Shown: positions 32,412 to 40,420, counted from the first letter of the stretch. The stretch is 64,000 nt of DNA from Nocardioides sp. WS12 (GCF_014108865.1 NZ_CP053928.1:4960001-5024000); one strand, 5' to 3'. A program made the numbers and translations. The notes: generated by a model from the letters alone, not told the origin.

Positions 32412-32581
32412 ACCCCTGGCTGCCGCTCGCCGGCACCCTCGGTTTCAACGTCGCCTGCCACCTCGTCGGGCTGCCGACCATCTGCTCGACCACCCGCAAG
32501 TACGTGCCGCGAAAGGTCGCCATGCCGCTGCTGGCCGGTGGCGCTGTTGGACTGCTCGTTCACGTCTGGCGCGGGTACTGA
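32408..32581 (+). CDS. Small membrane protein at end of lysis cassette
   Basis: A 57-residue ORF from GTG 32408 (GTGA overlap) with two hydrophobic stretches (WLPLAGTLGFNVACHLVGL and MPLLAGGAVGLLVHVWRG) separated by a basic loop. It could be a second holin or antiholin. It is the last gene before the late terminator. Confidence 0.55.
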   Translation: MNPWLPLAGTLGFNVACHLVGLPTICSTTRKYVPRKVAMPLLAGGAVGLLVHVWRGY

Positions 32582-32631
32582 CCTGCGCACCCGAGAACGC
32601 CGCCAGAGCTTCGGGCTCACAGCGACGATGG

Positions 32632-32671
32632 CCGCCGCTCACCTTCGGGTGGGCGGCGGTTCTGTCGTTTT
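32632..32671 (+). terminator. Late-operon intrinsic terminator
   Basis: CCGCCGCTCACC (32632-32643), loop TTCG, GGTGGGCGGCGG (32648-32659): a 12-pair stem with one G-T wobble and a stable UUCG loop, followed by TTCTGTCGTTTT. It lies between the convergent lysis and integrase genes and stops late transcription before int. Confidence 0.85.
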
Positions 32672-32674
32672 GGG

Positions 32675-33772
32675 CTACTCGACCTCGCCCGAGAGGAGTT
32701 CGTTGAGCCGATCCATCGCATCCAGCCGCATCCTGTCGTCGCCATGCAGGTAGTGCTTTCGGGTGATGATGACCTGCGAGTGACCGAGGATCTCGGCGAT
32801 GATCTTCTCTGAGACCCCAGCCTCCATCAGGAGACTTGCGGTCGTCGCTCGAGCGGCGTGAAGCGGACGGTCTGGTACGTCGGCCAGGCGGAGCAGTCTC
32901 TTCCACTCCGCCCAATCGCCTCGAGGCGCCGTCGGCCGCTCGCCGCCCCAGACGTACCCGTCGTCCTTGCGCTCCGCCCAGAGCGCCTCGCGCACCGGCA
33001 TGACCATCGGGACTGCTCGATACGAGCTCTCCGACTTGAGCGCGAGGACCTGCAGGCCCTGATGCGGAACCTGTTGGATGGATCGCCTGATGACGAGCAC
33101 TCCGCGATCAAAGTCCACATCCTCCCAGCGCAGGCCGAGCGCCTCGCCTTGCCGGAGGCCGGCCAGCAGTGCGCACGCCCAGCGTGACGTCGAGACGTCG
33201 GGCCGATCGAGCGCCTTCAGGATGGTCTTGGCCTGCTCGAGGGTGAACTTGCCGTGCGACCCCTTGCCGACCGGCGGCGGGTCGACCTTCGCCGCCGGGT
33301 TGAACGGGATCCGCTGCTCTCGCTCGGCGATCACCAGGGCACGTCTCAGGATCGCGTGGACCTGGCGCCTCGTGGCGTCGCTCTTGCCCGCGTCCTTCAT
33401 CGCCGCGTAGAGAGCCTTGATGTGGTCGGGTCGGAGTCGATCTAGTCGCCGCTTCCCGAGGTGAGGGATGATCCACTTGTCGACGTTCCGACGGTAGCCA
33501 GCGGCGGTCGTGGGCCTCAGCTTGCCATCGACCTCATGGTCCAGCCAGTGCGTCATCCACTGCTCGACCGTCGCGTCATCGGGAAGCACACCCGAGTCGA
33601 CGAGCTGCTTCAGGCGCTTGAACTTCGGCCGCAACTCCCTGAGGGTCGGAGCGGTCACGGTGCGGCGAACGCGCTTGCCCGCGACCCATCCCATGTCCAC
33701 GACACCGACCCAGCGCCCGTCGGACTCGCGCTGGTAGATGCTGCCCTCGCCACGAATCCGTCGGTCGCCCAC
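32675..33772 (-). CDS. Tyrosine integrase
   Basis: A 365-residue phage integrase. An N-terminal arm-binding region (RIRGEGSIYQRESDGRWVGV) is followed by a SAM-like core-binding domain (LRPTTAAGYRRNVDKWIIPH) and the catalytic domain with ALLAGLRQGEALGL (Arg I), LHAARATTASLL (HxxR), ILGHSQVIITRKHYLH (LGHS and nucleophile Tyr). GTG 33772 is preferred because GAGGAG lies eight bases upstream; the frame can extend to ATG 33835 but those 21 residues look unlike an integrase. It is convergent with the lysis genes and its 5' end faces tRNA-Lys. Confidence 0.93.
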   Translation of the reverse strand: MGDRRIRGEGSIYQRESDGRWVGVVDMGWVAGKRVRRTVTAPTLRELRPKFKRLKQLVDSGVLPDDATVEQWMTHWLDHEVDGKLRPTTAAGYRRNVDKWIIPHLGKRRLDRLRPDHIKALYAAMKDAGKSDATRRQVHAILRRALVIAEREQRIPFNPAAKVDPPPVGKGSHGKFTLEQAKTILKALDRPDVSTSRWACALLAGLRQGEALGLRWEDVDFDRGVLVIRRSIQQVPHQGLQVLALKSESSYRAVPMVMPVREALWAERKDDGYVWGGERPTAPRGDWAEWKRLLRLADVPDRPLHAARATTASLLMEAGVSEKIIAEILGHSQVIITRKHYLHGDDRMRLDAMDRLNELLSGEVE

Positions 33773-33788
33773 TAGACTCTCCTCTGTG

Positions 33789-33827
33789 TGTAGCCAACAT
33801 GACAGCCTACGTGGCGGCATGTAGCCA
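33789..33827. repeat. Direct repeats upstream of integrase
   Basis: TGTAGCCA occurs at 33789-33796 and 33820-33827, 31 bases apart, just before the integrase start. Repeats here could be integrase arm-type or excisionase sites, or an operator. No larger att core can be defined from this window. Confidence 0.4.
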
Positions 33828-33874
33828 TACCTCATGGTACTCGAAACCCGCGCTGACCTGCGGTTTCTCCCGTG

Positions 33875-33947
33875 GGGCCCCTAGCTCAATTGGCAGAGCA
33901 GGAGACTTTTAATCTCTTGGTTGTGGGTTCGAGTCCCACGGGGCCTA
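33875..33947 (+). tRNA. tRNA-Lys (TTT)
   Basis: Cloverleaf: acceptor GGGCCCC/GGGGCCT (one G-U), D arm GCTCAATTGGCAGAGC, anticodon arm GGAGA-CTTTTAA-TCTCT with anticodon TTT, T arm GTGGG-TTCGAGT-CCCAC, discriminator A33947; CCA is not encoded. It adjoins the integrase and is the likely attachment gene, but its 5' end faces the prophage, the reverse of the usual 3'-end integration layout. Confidence 0.95.
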
Positions 33948-33975
33948 CCGAGTGCCAGTTTTGCCAGATTGCTCG

Positions 33976-34395
33976 TCAGTTGGCGGGCAGCGCGGCGCAC
34001 TCCGCGCACAGACCCACCAGTTCGACGGTGTGACTCACGTCGATGAAGCCGTGCTCGTCGCCGATGGAGTGTGCCCACTTCTCCACGGCCGATCCGGTGA
34101 TCTCCACGGTCCGACCGCAAGAGCGGCAGACCAGGTGGTGATGGTGCGAGGTGCTGCACCGGCGGTACGTCGTCTCGCCCGCCGGGTTGTGGCGTACGTC
34201 GACGTCGCCCGCGTCGGCCATCGCCTGGAGGGTCCGGTAGACCGTCGCCAGGCCGACCTTCTCCCCCGCGTGCCGCAGGCTGTCGTGGATCTCCTGGGCG
34301 CTCTGGAAGTCGACCCCGGCCCGCAGGGCATCGGTGATGGCCAGGCGCTGTCGCGTCGGGCGCAATGTGCTCGGTCGCTCGTCGATCTCGGACAT
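33976..34395 (-). CDS. zur: Zinc uptake regulator, Fur family
   Basis: A 139-residue Fur-family repressor closest to actinobacterial Zur. The winged helix reads RPTRQRLAITDAL, FQSAQEIHDSLRHAG, VGLATVYRTLQAMADAGDVD; the metal region has RRCSTSHHHHLVCRSCG and the C-terminal CAECAALP, giving the two CxxC structural-zinc pairs. It would repress zinc uptake genes when zinc is sufficient. ATG 34395 is chosen for GGAGGTGAGTG just upstream; GTG 34398 is adjacent in frame. It is the first chromosomal protein gene after the prophage. Confidence 0.88.
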   Translation of the reverse strand: MSEIDERPSTLRPTRQRLAITDALRAGVDFQSAQEIHDSLRHAGEKVGLATVYRTLQAMADAGDVDVRHNPAGETTYRRCSTSHHHHLVCRSCGRTVEITGSAVEKWAHSIGDEHGFIDVSHTVELVGLCAECAALPAN

Positions 34396-34412
34396 CACTC
34401 ACCTCCAGAAAA

Positions 34413-34427
34413 TGGGAACCGCTCTCA
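34413..34427. promoter_or_regulatory. Possible Fur/Zur-type operator
   Basis: TGGGAACCGCTCTCA is an imperfect 15-base palindrome (5 of 7 arm pairs) 18 bases before the zur start. Its layout resembles Fur-family boxes, suggesting autoregulation, though the match to known Zur sites is weak. Confidence 0.35.
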
Positions 34428-34566
34428 ATCTACCCGGCCCGCGACGCCGGCGAAGGACCAGTCCATCTAGTCACAACGGGCCATGTTGAGAGGTCCTTCG
34501 AACCCAAGACGAAGAACTTCTTGCGGAGTACGCTCGACCGTGGGAGAGGGAAGGGAGGACTCTGTC

Positions 34567-35751
34567 ATGGGGAGTAATGACGAGTTCGGACCGGACACAG
34601 AAACTATTCGTGCCTGGTTGAACAAACGCGCCAGTTACGCGAAGGACGCCCGGGTCATCGGGGCACCTCGCGGCGGCGGTGGCCTGGCGACCGCGACAGC
34701 ACCTGCGCCGGCGGCGGCCAGCCCCACGGCCCGGGTCGAGCCCGCCCCTGAGCAGTTCGTGACGCCCACCCTTCCGTCCGGTCCGGACAGCACCTCCGTG
34801 GGCCGTTCGGTCCTCGCTGCGCTCGGCGTGGAGGACGAGTCCGACGTCGACCACCGCACCCCGAGCGTCGACACCACGGCGGCCGGACGGTCGGTCGTCG
34901 AGGCCCTCCACAGCCCCACCGAGGCGCCGCGACGCGACACCAGGTCGAAGGCCAGGTCCGCCAAGCCGGAGAAGGCAGGCAAGCCGGAGAAGGCAGCCAA
35001 GGAGCCCAAGGCCGAGAAGCCGGCCAAGCCGGCCAAGCCGGCCAAGCCGGCCAAGCCGGCCAAGCCGACCTCCAGTCCCCGCTCCGATCGAGGTCCGACC
35101 GTCCGTGTGACGCGACCTGCCTCTTCGGCCAGCACGGCCCCCGTGGCCGATGCCACCGAGGCGCCCGCCGTCCCCGTGGAGCCGGCCGTGCGCACCACCG
35201 CCGCCCCTCAGGTCCAGCAGAGCCGGTGGACCGAACCCGAAGAACACCTCAACGCCAACCACGCCACCACCGACGCCGACTTCCCGGCCCGCGGCACGGC
35301 CCGCAAGGTGCTGTCGCTGATCCTGGCCGCCGCCCTCGCGGCGACGGCCGTGACGTCGTACGTCGCCTATCAGGACCGTACGGTCGCCGCGCTCGGCATC
35401 GCCGGGACCCTGGCGTTCCTGACGCTCGTGATCTGGGCGGTCCGCGCGGGCTGCACGACCACGAAGATGGCCATCCGCCGCGGCAAGCTGTCGATCGAGC
35501 GCGGCGGCCACGTCGAACTGGTCGACGTGGGCAGCACCTACACGCCCATCGCCATCGTCGGCGAGCCCGGCCACCGCCACTGGACGGTGCTGATCGAGCG
35601 CAAGGGCATGCCGCTGGTGGTCATCAACTCCTCGATGGTCGACCCGCACTGGTTCACCACCGCGCTCTACCGCTTGCGCCCAGAGCTGCGGCCGGGCGCT
35701 GTCGACGAGGACGGCTACGCCATCAGCGACGCCTACGCCGAGAGCCGGTAG
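34567..35751 (+). CDS. Lys/Pro/Ala-rich membrane protein, unknown
   Basis: A 394-residue protein. Its N-terminal 240 residues are disordered, with a basic KPAKPAKPAKPAKPAKP repeat around residue 155-170. Two membrane helices follow (VLSLILAAALAATAVTSYVA and ALGIAGTLAFLTLVIWAVRA) and then a beta-rich cytoplasmic-type domain (MAIRRGKLSIERGGHVELVD; VLIERKGMPLVVINSSMVDP) reminiscent of PH-like modules. ATG 34567 with AAGGGAGGAC upstream is preferred over an in-frame 34483. Function unknown. Confidence 0.7.
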   Translation: MGSNDEFGPDTETIRAWLNKRASYAKDARVIGAPRGGGGLATATAPAPAAASPTARVEPAPEQFVTPTLPSGPDSTSVGRSVLAALGVEDESDVDHRTPSVDTTAAGRSVVEALHSPTEAPRRDTRSKARSAKPEKAGKPEKAAKEPKAEKPAKPAKPAKPAKPAKPTSSPRSDRGPTVRVTRPASSASTAPVADATEAPAVPVEPAVRTTAAPQVQQSRWTEPEEHLNANHATTDADFPARGTARKVLSLILAAALAATAVTSYVAYQDRTVAALGIAGTLAFLTLVIWAVRAGCTTTKMAIRRGKLSIERGGHVELVDVGSTYTPIAIVGEPGHRHWTVLIERKGMPLVVINSSMVDPHWFTTALYRLRPELRPGAVDEDGYAISDAYAESR

Positions 35752-35802
35752 GTAACGGGACTCACGCCCCGCAGAAGTGAAACGTGTTCTACCCTCAAGG
35801 GC

Positions 35803-36483
35803 ATGAACTGGTTCACGATCGACGACGAGTCCGACGACGAGTCGCTCAACCGCGAGATCCAGATGTGGGCGCCGTACACGCAGGCCGTGCGCGACCTGAT
35901 CGACGTGAGCGTTCGTACGACGGTCGACGAGGACGAGATCATCGCGGCCACCGCGCAGATCGAGGAGATCGTCGCCCGTCTCCGCAAGGAGCAGATGACC
36001 GCGACCCTCGGTGTCGCCCACCAGCCGGCCGGACGGCGTCGCCCGTGGGGCAACCCCGTGATCGGCGTCCGCAACCCGATGGCTCCAACCCTCACGACCA
36101 CGTCCTCCGAGGGACGCGTCGAATCAGACTTCCACTGCGGTGCTGCCTTCGAGGGCCCGCCGGGACTGGTCCACGGCGGCGTCGTGTCGATGGTTCTCGA
36201 CCAGGTCCTGGGCCACGCGGTCGGAACGACCGGGCGTCCCGGGATGACGGGCACCCTGACGATCGTCTACCGCCAGGGCACGCCGCTGGGCGACCTGCGC
36301 TGCGAGGCGTGGGTCGAACGCCAGGAGGGCGTGAAGACGTGGGCCAAGGGCCACATCATCGGCCCGAACGGCGTCACGGCCGAGGCCGAAGGTGTCTTCA
36401 TCCTGCCGCGCCGCGTCCGCGAGGCCCTGGCTGCCGCCGAAGCGGGCGGCGAACCCATCCGCGGGCTCAGAATCTTCGAGTGA
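35803..36483 (+). CDS. Hotdog-fold thioesterase (PaaI-like)
   Basis: A 226-residue protein whose second half is a hotdog domain: CGAAFEGPPGLVHGGVVSMV contains the HGG active-site turn, followed by LDQVLGHAVG and TGTLTIVYRQGTPLGDLRCE. Such enzymes hydrolyse acyl-CoA thioesters. The N-terminal 85 residues are a helical extension seen in actinobacterial members. Convergent with ndh. The substrate is unknown. Confidence 0.8.
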   Translation: MNWFTIDDESDDESLNREIQMWAPYTQAVRDLIDVSVRTTVDEDEIIAATAQIEEIVARLRKEQMTATLGVAHQPAGRRRPWGNPVIGVRNPMAPTLTTTSSEGRVESDFHCGAAFEGPPGLVHGGVVSMVLDQVLGHAVGTTGRPGMTGTLTIVYRQGTPLGDLRCEAWVERQEGVKTWAKGHIIGPNGVTAEAEGVFILPRRVREALAAAEAGGEPIRGLRIFE

Positions 36484-36537
36484 CCCGTCGCCGCACCATC
36501 TTGTTCGTGACCGACTGGGTTTCGAGACGCGCGGGCC

Positions 36538-38025
36538 TCAGACCTTCACACCACGCTTGTTCTCGTCGCTGAGGCGAGTCTCTTCGGCGGCCTGCTCCTC
36601 GAGCTCGGCGCGACGACGCTCGGCGTCGTCGAACTCACCGGGCTGGGACACGAGGTCCGTCGCACCGCGCTCGAGGCGCTGCAGGGCCACGCGGGCGAAG
36701 ATCTGCTGCTCGGTCGACGTCCGCTCCGAGCGGCCGGTGCCGATGAACGAGATCAGCCAGTGGAGAACGGCAGTGAACTGGTTCTTGAAGCCGGTGATGT
36801 AGAAGAGGTGGACGACCAGCCACATCAGCCAGGCGATGACACCGGTCAGGCGCAGTCGACCGACCATGGCCACCGCGCGGAAGCGGCTGATGATGGCCAT
36901 CGAGCCCTTGTCGAAGTACTTGAACGGCGACTGCGCGGGCTTGCCCTTGAGTCGGCCGTCGATCTCCTTGGCGGCGTACTTCGCACCCTGGATGGCCACC
37001 TGGGCCACACCCGGCAGGTTGTCGAGGGCGATCATGTCGCCGACGACGAAGACCTCGGGGTAGCCCGGGAGCGTCAGGTCGGGGTTGACCGCGATCCGAC
37101 CGGCGCGGTCCAGCGGGGCGCCGGTCTGGTCGGAGAGCTGCTTGCCCAGCGCGTTCGCCTGGACACCAGCAGCCCACACCTTCGCCACGGCGTCGATGCG
37201 CTTCTCGGTGCCGTCCTTGTACTTGACGACAAGACCACGTTCGTCGACCTGCGACACCAGAGCGCCGAGCATGACCTCGACGCCGAGCTTCTCCAGCTTC
37301 TCCTGGGTCCACTTGCCGAGCTTGGCGCCGAACGGCGGCAGCACCTGGGGCGCCGCGTCGACGAGGATGACGCGCGCCGTACGGGTGCTGATGGCACGGA
37401 AGTCGCGGGTCAGCGTGCGGTGGGCGAGCTCGGCGATCTGGCCGGCCATCTCCACACCGGTCGGACCGGCGCCGACGACCACGAACGTCAGCAGGTGGTC
37501 GACGTTCTCGCCGCGGGAGGCACCGAGCTCGGCCATCTCGAAGGCGCCGAAGATCCGGCCGCGCAGTTCGAGGGCGTCGTCGATGCTCTTCATGCCGGGC
37601 GCGAACTCGGCGAAGTGGTCGTTGCCGAAGTAGGACTGGCCGGCACCGGCCGCCACGATCAGCGAGTCGTACGACGTCACGATCTCGCGACCGAGCACGT
37701 GCGAGGTGACCAGGCGGTTCTCGAGGTCGACGGTCGTGACCGTCCCCAGCAGGACCTGGGCGTTCTCCTGCTTCGCCAGGACCTCGCGGGTCGGCGGGGC
37801 GATCTCGCCCTCGGAGAGGATGCCGGTCGCGACCTGGTAGAGCAGCGGCTGGAAGAGGTGGTGGGTCGTCTTCGCGATCATGGTCACGTCGACGTCGGCC
37901 TTGCGGAGCGCCTTGGTGCCGAAGAGGCCACCGAATCCGGAGCCAATGATCACGACCTGGTGGCGGTCAGACCTGCGCACGATCGCACGATCCGACATCT
38001 CTGGCGTGGTGTCGCCTGCTGCCAT
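36538..38025 (-). CDS. ndh: Type II NADH dehydrogenase (NDH-2)
   Basis: A 495-residue membrane-associated flavoprotein that passes electrons from NADH to menaquinone without pumping protons. FAD-binding VVIIGSGFGGLFG (about 24-36), NAD-binding FVVVGAGPTGVEMAGQIAEL (about 182-201) and the second FAD motif VFVVGDMIALDN are clear, as are the C-terminal hydrophobic helix WLMWLVVHLFYITGFKN and an amphipathic tail. The length is typical of actinobacterial Ndh. It is divergent from the RsbW-like gene across a 248-base spacer. Confidence 0.92.
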   Translation of the reverse strand: MAAGDTTPEMSDRAIVRRSDRHQVVIIGSGFGGLFGTKALRKADVDVTMIAKTTHHLFQPLLYQVATGILSEGEIAPPTREVLAKQENAQVLLGTVTTVDLENRLVTSHVLGREIVTSYDSLIVAAGAGQSYFGNDHFAEFAPGMKSIDDALELRGRIFGAFEMAELGASRGENVDHLLTFVVVGAGPTGVEMAGQIAELAHRTLTRDFRAISTRTARVILVDAAPQVLPPFGAKLGKWTQEKLEKLGVEVMLGALVSQVDERGLVVKYKDGTEKRIDAVAKVWAAGVQANALGKQLSDQTGAPLDRAGRIAVNPDLTLPGYPEVFVVGDMIALDNLPGVAQVAIQGAKYAAKEIDGRLKGKPAQSPFKYFDKGSMAIISRFRAVAMVGRLRLTGVIAWLMWLVVHLFYITGFKNQFTAVLHWLISFIGTGRSERTSTEQQIFARVALQRLERGATDLVSQPGEFDDAERRRAELEEQAAEETRLSDENKRGVKV

Positions 38026-38172
38026 GGCTTCCTCCTGGACGCTTGTGACGCCTCTTCGATGACCCTCTGTCGCGCATTCTTCCGGGTTTGGGCCGCACGT
38101 CCCAACACGTGGGCATCGTCTGGTCGGTCACAGTCTGTCGAGCGGCGTCACCAAATCCCGAGAACTCTGTTG

Positions 38173-38198
38173 GTTTAGTTGCGTGTTCAACGGGGTAT
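38173..38198 (+). promoter_or_regulatory. Sigma-B/SigF-type stress promoter
   Basis: GTTT (38173-38176), 16 bases, GGGTAT (38193-38198) matches the actinobacterial general-stress consensus GTTT-N15-17-GGGTAT. It lies 75 bases before the start of an RsbW-like gene, consistent with stress-sigma control of that regulator. Confidence 0.7.
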
Positions 38199-38273
38199 CG
38201 CCTTCGGGATCGGCACCTCACGGACCGACAAACGCAAACCTCGGGCAATGAAACCGCAGTGGAAGGTTCACCC

Positions 38274-39254
38274 GTGCAGCACCGGCAGACACTGGAGTTG
38301 GCCCCCGGGCCGCGCAGCGTCCACGACGCGCGCCGCTGGGCGGTGCAGACGTGCCGGGAAATCGGTCGAGACGAGCTCATCGACTGCGCCGAACTGGCCA
38401 TCTCCGAACTGGTCACCAACGCCGTCCTGCACGCCGAGGGGCCGATCCGCACCCAGTTGCGCGGCACCACCGAGCACCCCCGCTTCGAGGTCCACGACGC
38501 GACCACGGTCGCTCCGCAGCCCGTGACCCGAGCCGGCGGTTTCGATCTCGATGCCTTCGACCTCGACATGTTCGACGCCCTCGACGAGGAGCAGTTGCTG
38601 ACGCTCACCACCGTCGGCCGTGGCCTCGACATCGTGGCCCGCGCCTCGGTCGCCTGGGGCGCCGAGATCGAGGAGGACGGCAAGGCCGTGTGGTTCGAGC
38701 CCGCGACCGAGCTCTCGGAGACCGGCGGGGCGCCGTACCAACTCACCTACAGTTTCGCGCCGATGGCCGAGGAGCACACCCGCGTCGGCGAGGTCGCCGT
38801 CCAGATCAACGGGGTGCCGGTCCGCGAGTTCGGGCAGTTCCAGCGCCACCACCGCGACCTGCGCCGCGAGATCCGCCTGCTGGCCCTCGCTCACGAGGAC
38901 GACTACCCGCTGGCCCGCGTGCTGTCGGAGCACTTCGACGCGCTCGAGCGCCCGCTGCGCGCCAACATGGGCCGCGAACAGGTCGACACCGCTCACGCGG
39001 ACGGCCACGCCGCCGTGGACCTCCGGCTCCGGATGCCGAGAGAGGCCGCGCGCCAGATCGGCGGGCTCGTCGACCTGCTCGACGCCGCCGACGACTTCAG
39101 CCGCGCCAAGCGCCTGCTGACCGCGCCCCGGACGCCCGAGCAGCGTGCGTTCCAGATCTGGTTCCTCGGCGAGTTCCGCCGCCAGTCGGCCGGCGCACCG
39201 CCCGTGTCCTGGCAGGGCAACGCCGGCTCCGGCGCACCGTCCCGCGCGCTCTGA
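38274..39254 (+). CDS. RsbW-like ATPase-domain regulator
   Basis: A 326-residue protein with an N-terminal GHKL ATPase domain of the anti-sigma-factor kinase class: ELAISELVTNAVLHAE is the N-box, and VGRGLDIVARASVAWGAEIE the G-box region. The C-terminal 190 residues are an unrecognised helical domain (QFQRHHRDLRREIRLLALAH; LLDAADDFSRAKRLLTAPRT). GTG 38274 with GGAAGG upstream is preferred; the frame to 38088 crosses the promoter and lacks domain sequence. It is preceded by a sigma-B-type promoter. It probably acts in a partner-switching stress pathway. Confidence 0.8.
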   Translation: MQHRQTLELAPGPRSVHDARRWAVQTCREIGRDELIDCAELAISELVTNAVLHAEGPIRTQLRGTTEHPRFEVHDATTVAPQPVTRAGGFDLDAFDLDMFDALDEEQLLTLTTVGRGLDIVARASVAWGAEIEEDGKAVWFEPATELSETGGAPYQLTYSFAPMAEEHTRVGEVAVQINGVPVREFGQFQRHHRDLRREIRLLALAHEDDYPLARVLSEHFDALERPLRANMGREQVDTAHADGHAAVDLRLRMPREAARQIGGLVDLLDAADDFSRAKRLLTAPRTPEQRAFQIWFLGEFRRQSAGAPPVSWQGNAGSGAPSRAL

Positions 39255-39275
39255 TCCCTGCCCTAACATCGCCGC

Positions 39276-39668
39276 ATGACTCCCCCGCCGCGGCTGCTTC
39301 TCGCCGTGGCAGCCGGTGGCGCCGTCGGGTCCCTGCTCCGCTTCGGCGCGGGCGAGGCGGTCGCGGACGGCTCCGGGTTCCCGTGGACCACGTTCGCGAT
39401 CAATGTCGTGGGGTCCACACTGCTGGCCGGCCTGCTCCTGCTCCCCCTGGCCCGGCGTTCCGCAGCCTGGGCCGCGGGCCTCGGCCCCGGGGTGCTGGGA
39501 GGCTTCACCACCTTCTCGGCGACCTCGGAGCAAGGGCGCGCCCTCCTGGCCGACGGCCGCACGGGACTGGCTGCCGCCTACCTCCTCGGCACTCTCGCGG
39601 CCTGCCTCGTCGCGGTGACCGCTGTGGGAGCCCTCGCGCCGGCGCTGCCCGAGGAGGACGAATGGTGA
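39276..39668 (+). CDS. crcB: Fluoride channel Fluc/CrcB, first subunit
   Basis: A 130-residue four-helix membrane protein that exports fluoride. Features: AAGGAVGSLLRFGAGEAV at the N-terminus, TTFAINVVGSTLLAGLLLLP, and GPGVLGGFTTFSATSEQGRA carrying the GGFTTFST-type pore motif. It overlaps the second crcB by seven bases; paired genes usually form one dual-topology heterodimer. The 21 bases upstream leave no room for a fluoride riboswitch. Confidence 0.9.
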   Translation: MTPPPRLLLAVAAGGAVGSLLRFGAGEAVADGSGFPWTTFAINVVGSTLLAGLLLLPLARRSAAWAAGLGPGVLGGFTTFSATSEQGRALLADGRTGLAAAYLLGTLAACLVAVTAVGALAPALPEEDEW

Positions 39669-39991
39669 CCGCGCTGCTGGTCGCCCTCGGCGGCGCCGTC
39701 GGTGCCCCGCTGCGCTTCGCGCTCGGCCAGCGGTACGACGACCGGTGGCATCACGGGACGCTGGTGGCCAACATCGTGGCCAGTCTGCTCCTGGGCGCCT
39801 GCGTGGGCTGGTCCCTGGACGGGTCGGCGCTCGGCCTGGTCGGGACCGGCTTCTGCGGCGGCCTGTCGACGTACTCGTCCCTGGCAGTCCAGGCCCGCGA
39901 CCTGGGGCCGGCCCGCGGCGCCGCCTACGCGGCCGTGACGATCCTGTCCGGCCTCGGCGCCTGCGCCCTGGGCTTCGCTCTCGCGCGATAG
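39662..39991 (+). CDS. crcB: Fluoride channel Fluc/CrcB, second subunit
   Basis: A 109-residue partner of the preceding CrcB: ALLVALGGAVGAPLRFALGQ, LVANIVASLLLGACVGWSLD, GTGFCGGLSTYSSLAVQ. The shorter loops and ATG inside the end of the first gene are typical of the second member of a crcB pair. Two copies with opposite membrane orientation are expected to form the pore. Confidence 0.9.
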   Translation: MVTALLVALGGAVGAPLRFALGQRYDDRWHHGTLVANIVASLLLGACVGWSLDGSALGLVGTGFCGGLSTYSSLAVQARDLGPARGAAYAAVTILSGLGACALGFALAR

Positions 39992-39994
39992 TCC

Positions 39995-40360
39995 TCAGGC
40001 GTAGCCGAGCTCGTGCAGGCGGTCGTCGTCGATGCCGAAGTGGTGGGCGACCTCGTGGACGACAGTGATCCGGATTTCGTTGGCGAGGTCCGCCGCGTCA
40101 TCGCACATGTCGAGCAGTGGCCCGCGGAACAGGAAGATCCGGTCGGGCAGGTGGGCGCCCATCGAGCCGTCGCGCTCAGTGAGGGCGACGCCGTCGTACA
40201 GGCCGAGCAGGTCGTCGGGCTCGCCCTCGGGCGGCTCGTCCTCGACGAGGACCACGACGTTGTGCACGAGCCGGGCGAGCTGTTCGGGGATCTCGTCGAG
40301 GGCGGCGTCGACGAGGGCATCGAAGTCCTCGGGGCTCATTTCGACCGGCACGGGAGCCAT
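39995..40360 (-). CDS. Zincin-like metallopeptidase family protein
   Basis: A 121-residue protein of the minimal metallopeptidase family (DUF1025): the zinc motif ITVVHEVAHHFGIDDDRLHE shows HEVAHH plus a downstream Asp/Glu, and the N-terminus VEMSPEDFDALVDAALDEIP is conserved in the family. Its biological substrate is unknown. Convergent with the crcB pair. Confidence 0.88.
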   Translation of the reverse strand: MAPVPVEMSPEDFDALVDAALDEIPEQLARLVHNVVVLVEDEPPEGEPDDLLGLYDGVALTERDGSMGAHLPDRIFLFRGPLLDMCDDAADLANEIRITVVHEVAHHFGIDDDRLHELGYA

Positions 40361-40374
40361 TCTTGCCTGCCCCG

Positions 40375-40409
40375 AAAAAGCAGGAAGCCCGGACCTTGCG
40401 GACCGGGCT
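40375..40409 (-). terminator. Terminator after tRNA-Asp (minus strand)
   Basis: On the minus strand AGCCCGG...CCGGGCT (40386-40409, loop near 40396-40399) is followed by an oligo-U run encoded at 40375-40379. It lies just downstream of tRNA-Asp. Confidence 0.75.
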
Positions 40410-40420
40410 GCTCGCAGTAC

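Larger units (their letters stand above)
1..33874. mobile_element. Prophage (right part; left end outside window)
   Basis: A contiguous phage genome in lysogenic order: recombination and modification genes, a small-gene early arm, terminase to tail genes, lysis genes, then a convergent tyrosine integrase next to tRNA-Lys. All genes except the integrase and one HNH gene are on the plus strand, mostly with overlapping starts and stops. Packaging would start near 13.2 kb, so the virion map runs terminase, structure, lysis, int/attP, early arm. The left attachment site, repressor and any excisionase are not in view. The right boundary is placed at the tRNA-Lys by inference. Apart from the dpdA-like frameshift no late gene looks broken, so the phage may be inducible. 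Confidence 0.93.

Noticed and set aside
33843..33867. GAAACCCGC/GCGGTTTC hairpin before tRNA-Lys as a phage att core
   Set aside because: It is an imperfect local hairpin with one bulge and no second copy in the window; there is nothing to show it is the crossover site.
36760..38178. 472-residue plus-strand ORF opposite ndh
   Set aside because: Antisense shadow of the NDH-2 gene; composition is Val/Asp/Leu-rich without domains.
39255..39275. Fluoride riboswitch before crcB
   Set aside because: Only 21 bases separate the genes and the conserved crcB-motif sequence is absent.
38351..39991. 546-residue ORF ending in the second CrcB sequence
   Set aside because: Its first 437 residues are an out-of-frame reading of the RsbW-like and first crcB genes; only the last 109 residues from ATG 39662 are real.
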